Assembly (NCBI GenBank): GCA_017457015.1
Contig: JAFTIG010000001.1
Coordinates: 1 to 6,875 of the forward strand
Length of the DNA: 6,875 nt
Reading direction: 5' to 3'
DNA from: Clostridia bacterium
Lineage (GTDB): Bacteria; Bacillota_A; Clostridia; Christensenellales; Borkfalkiaceae
Part shown: piece after piece, positions 5,644-6,875 of the stretch
Numbering within the stretch: the stretch's first letter is position 1
Layout: the number at the start of each line of letters is the position of its first letter
The notes under the pieces: generated by a model
The model's input: only the letters and a program-made list of their open reading frames with translations
What the model was told of the DNA's origin: nothing
Database searches by the model: none
Program-made: the position numbers and the translations under genes

Positions 5644-6875
5644 ATGGAAAAAGAAAAAGATTTAACGGTGGAACAGACGGAAAATTCGCCTGCTCCTAAA
5701 AAGAAAAGCCTTAAATGGCTTTGGATTACAATCGCACTTTTAGTAGTTGCAGGCGTAGCAGCATGGTGCATTTACAGTGCAGTTTCTAAAAATTCACCCG
5801 TAAGCGACGTTTATACTATCCCTGCACTTTTATTCGGAGTATTTATCGTAACCGCTCTCGGTTATATGCTCGGTAGAATTACCATTAAAGGCGTATCACT
5901 CGGCACGGCAGGCGTATTCTTGGTAGCAATTTTGTTTGGTTTCGTTTGTACGCAAATACCTTCAACCGTTCCCGTACTCGGTGCATTGCACCTTGACGAA
6001 GCGTCGGCAGTAGTACCTTATTACAAAAAGGTTATTCAAAATATCGGGCTCGTACTTTTCGTAGGCTCAGTTGGCTTTATTGCAGGACCTAAATTCTTTA
6101 GAGATTTGAAAAAGAACTTTAAGACCTATATTTTAATGGGTATCGTTATTATTCTTTCAGGTACTGCAGTAGCAGTTGTGTTTGCACTTTTAACTAGCCC
6201 TGAGTTCTCGGCAGGCGTGCTTTCCGGCGCACTTACCACGACTCCCGGTTATTCTGCAGCACTTGAAGCGGCAGAAGTAAGCAAACAGGGTATTATTACA
6301 CTCGGTCACGCAATCGCGTATCCGTTCGGTGTTATCGGCGTAGTTTTATTCGTTCAACTTATGCCCAAATTCTTAAAAGCAGATATGGCTTATGAAAGAA
6401 GTCTTTTAAGTTCTAACGTTATTGCATCAACCGAAAAGAAAAGTGAAAAGAAACTTTTTGCTTGTGACGACTTCGGTCTTATGCCTTTGGCACTTGCGAT
6501 AGTATGCGGACTTTTACTCGGTGCAATCAAAATTCCGTTAACAGGCAACGGCTATGACGGTGCGTGTTTCTCGCTCGGTACTACCGGTGGTGTACTCATT
6601 ATGTGTTTAATATTCGGTCACTTTGGCAGAATCGGCAGACTTTCGTTAGAAGTTCCTGCATATAGTGCAAAAGTTCTCCGTGAATTAGGCTTAATGCTCT
6701 TCCTTATCGGCGCGGGCGTTGACGGCGGTGTTTCACTCGTTACTCAAGTGGCAAACGCAGGCGGCGGTATGATAGTTGTTTGGGGCTTACTCGGCGGTAT
6801 AGTTATGACTACCGTACCTATGATAGTTGGTTTCTTCCTTGGTGGAAAGGTATTAAAATTACCGCTCCTTAACAG
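5644..6875 (+). CDS. AspT/YidE/YbjL-family membrane exchanger (aspartate:alanine exchanger family), 5' part
   Basis: The frame opens at ATG 5644, after AAAGGAG at 5632-5638, and runs off the window after 410 codons. A charged N-terminal stretch (1-24) is followed by about eleven hydrophobic segments in two halves. The first half includes YMLGRITIKGVSLGTAGV (74-91), QNIGLVLFVGSVGFIAGP (132-149) and the family signature GALTTTPGYSAA (195-206). The second half includes LGTTGG (311-316), FGHFGRIGR (324-332) and RELGLMLFLIGAGVDGG (346-362). This is the duplicated-domain architecture of the AspT family, which includes the Tetragenococcus aspartate:alanine antiporter and the Corynebacterium succinate exporter SucE. 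The linker between halves (about 240-278) is short and lacks the TrkA-C domains seen in many members. Next to a fumarate reductase, C4-dicarboxylate exchange or succinate export is the attractive guess, but the sequence does not fix the substrate. Confidence 0.85.
   Translation, partial: MEKEKDLTVEQTENSPAPKKKSLKWLWITIALLVVAGVAAWCIYSAVSKNSPVSDVYTIPALLFGVFIVTALGYMLGRITIKGVSLGTAGVFLVAILFGFVCTQIPSTVPVLGALHLDEASAVVPYYKKVIQNIGLVLFVGSVGFIAGPKFFRDLKKNFKTYILMGIVIILSGTAVAVVFALLTSPEFSAGVLSGALTTTPGYSAALEAAEVSKQGIITLGHAIAYPFGVIGVVLFVQLMPKFLKADMAYERSLLSSNVIASTEKKSEKKLFACDDFGLMPLALAIVCGLLLGAIKIPLTGNGYDGACFSLGTTGGVLIMCLIFGHFGRIGRLSLEVPAYSAKVLRELGLMLFLIGAGVDGGVSLVTQVANAGGGMIVVWGLLGGIVMTTVPMIVGFFLGGKVLKLPLLN

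Overview
The window holds one co-directional (+ strand) gene cluster from what looks like a strict anaerobe. The moderate GC content, strong purine-rich Shine-Dalgarno sites (GGAGG/AAGGAG) before almost every start, tight gene packing and cysteine-rich flavin/iron-sulfur proteins suggest an anaerobic Bacillota (Clostridia-like) bacterium. That placement is an inference from style, not from a marker gene.

Layout. (1) Positions 1-376 are the 3' end of an MvhD/FlpD/FlxD-type iron-sulfur protein. (2) Positions 364-1353, 1355-2383 and 2376-3209 encode two 4Fe-4S dicluster proteins and an FAD/NAD(P)-binding reductase with a PyrK-like [2Fe-2S] motif. With the first gene they resemble the FlxD, FlxC, FlxB and FlxA subunits of the Flx-Hdr NADH oxidoreductases. 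(3) Positions 3225-3899 encode an SdhB/FrdB/HdrC-like protein with one predicted [2Fe-2S] and two [4Fe-4S] clusters. (4) Positions 3914-5523 encode a soluble fumarate reductase-type flavoprotein, split into two frames by an apparent single-base deletion near 4125-4127. (5) A 120-base spacer contains a strong hairpin. (6) Positions 5644 to the window end are the start of an AspT/YidE/YbjL-family membrane exchanger, cut by the window edge.

How the genes may work together. The simplest reading is a cytoplasmic electron chain. NAD(P)H is oxidised by the FlxA-like protein and electrons pass through the ferredoxin-like subunits. An HdrA-type bifurcating flavoprotein, if one lies upstream of the window, would connect through the MvhD-like protein. 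Electrons would then leave through the FrdB-like protein to the flavoprotein, which would reduce fumarate (or a related enoate) to succinate. No membrane-anchor subunit (FrdC/FrdD type) and no HdrB-type CCG-domain protein is present, so a soluble, quinone-independent terminal reductase is favoured. The adjacent AspT-family exchanger could move the C4-dicarboxylate product or substrate. Each family assignment is reasonably firm; the joint function, bifurcation and the transported substrate are inference.

The most notable points are the coupling of a Flx-type module to a fumarate reductase pair, the frameshift in the flavoprotein gene, a shared extra-cysteine motif in the two dicluster proteins, and the hairpin between the flavoprotein and the exchanger.
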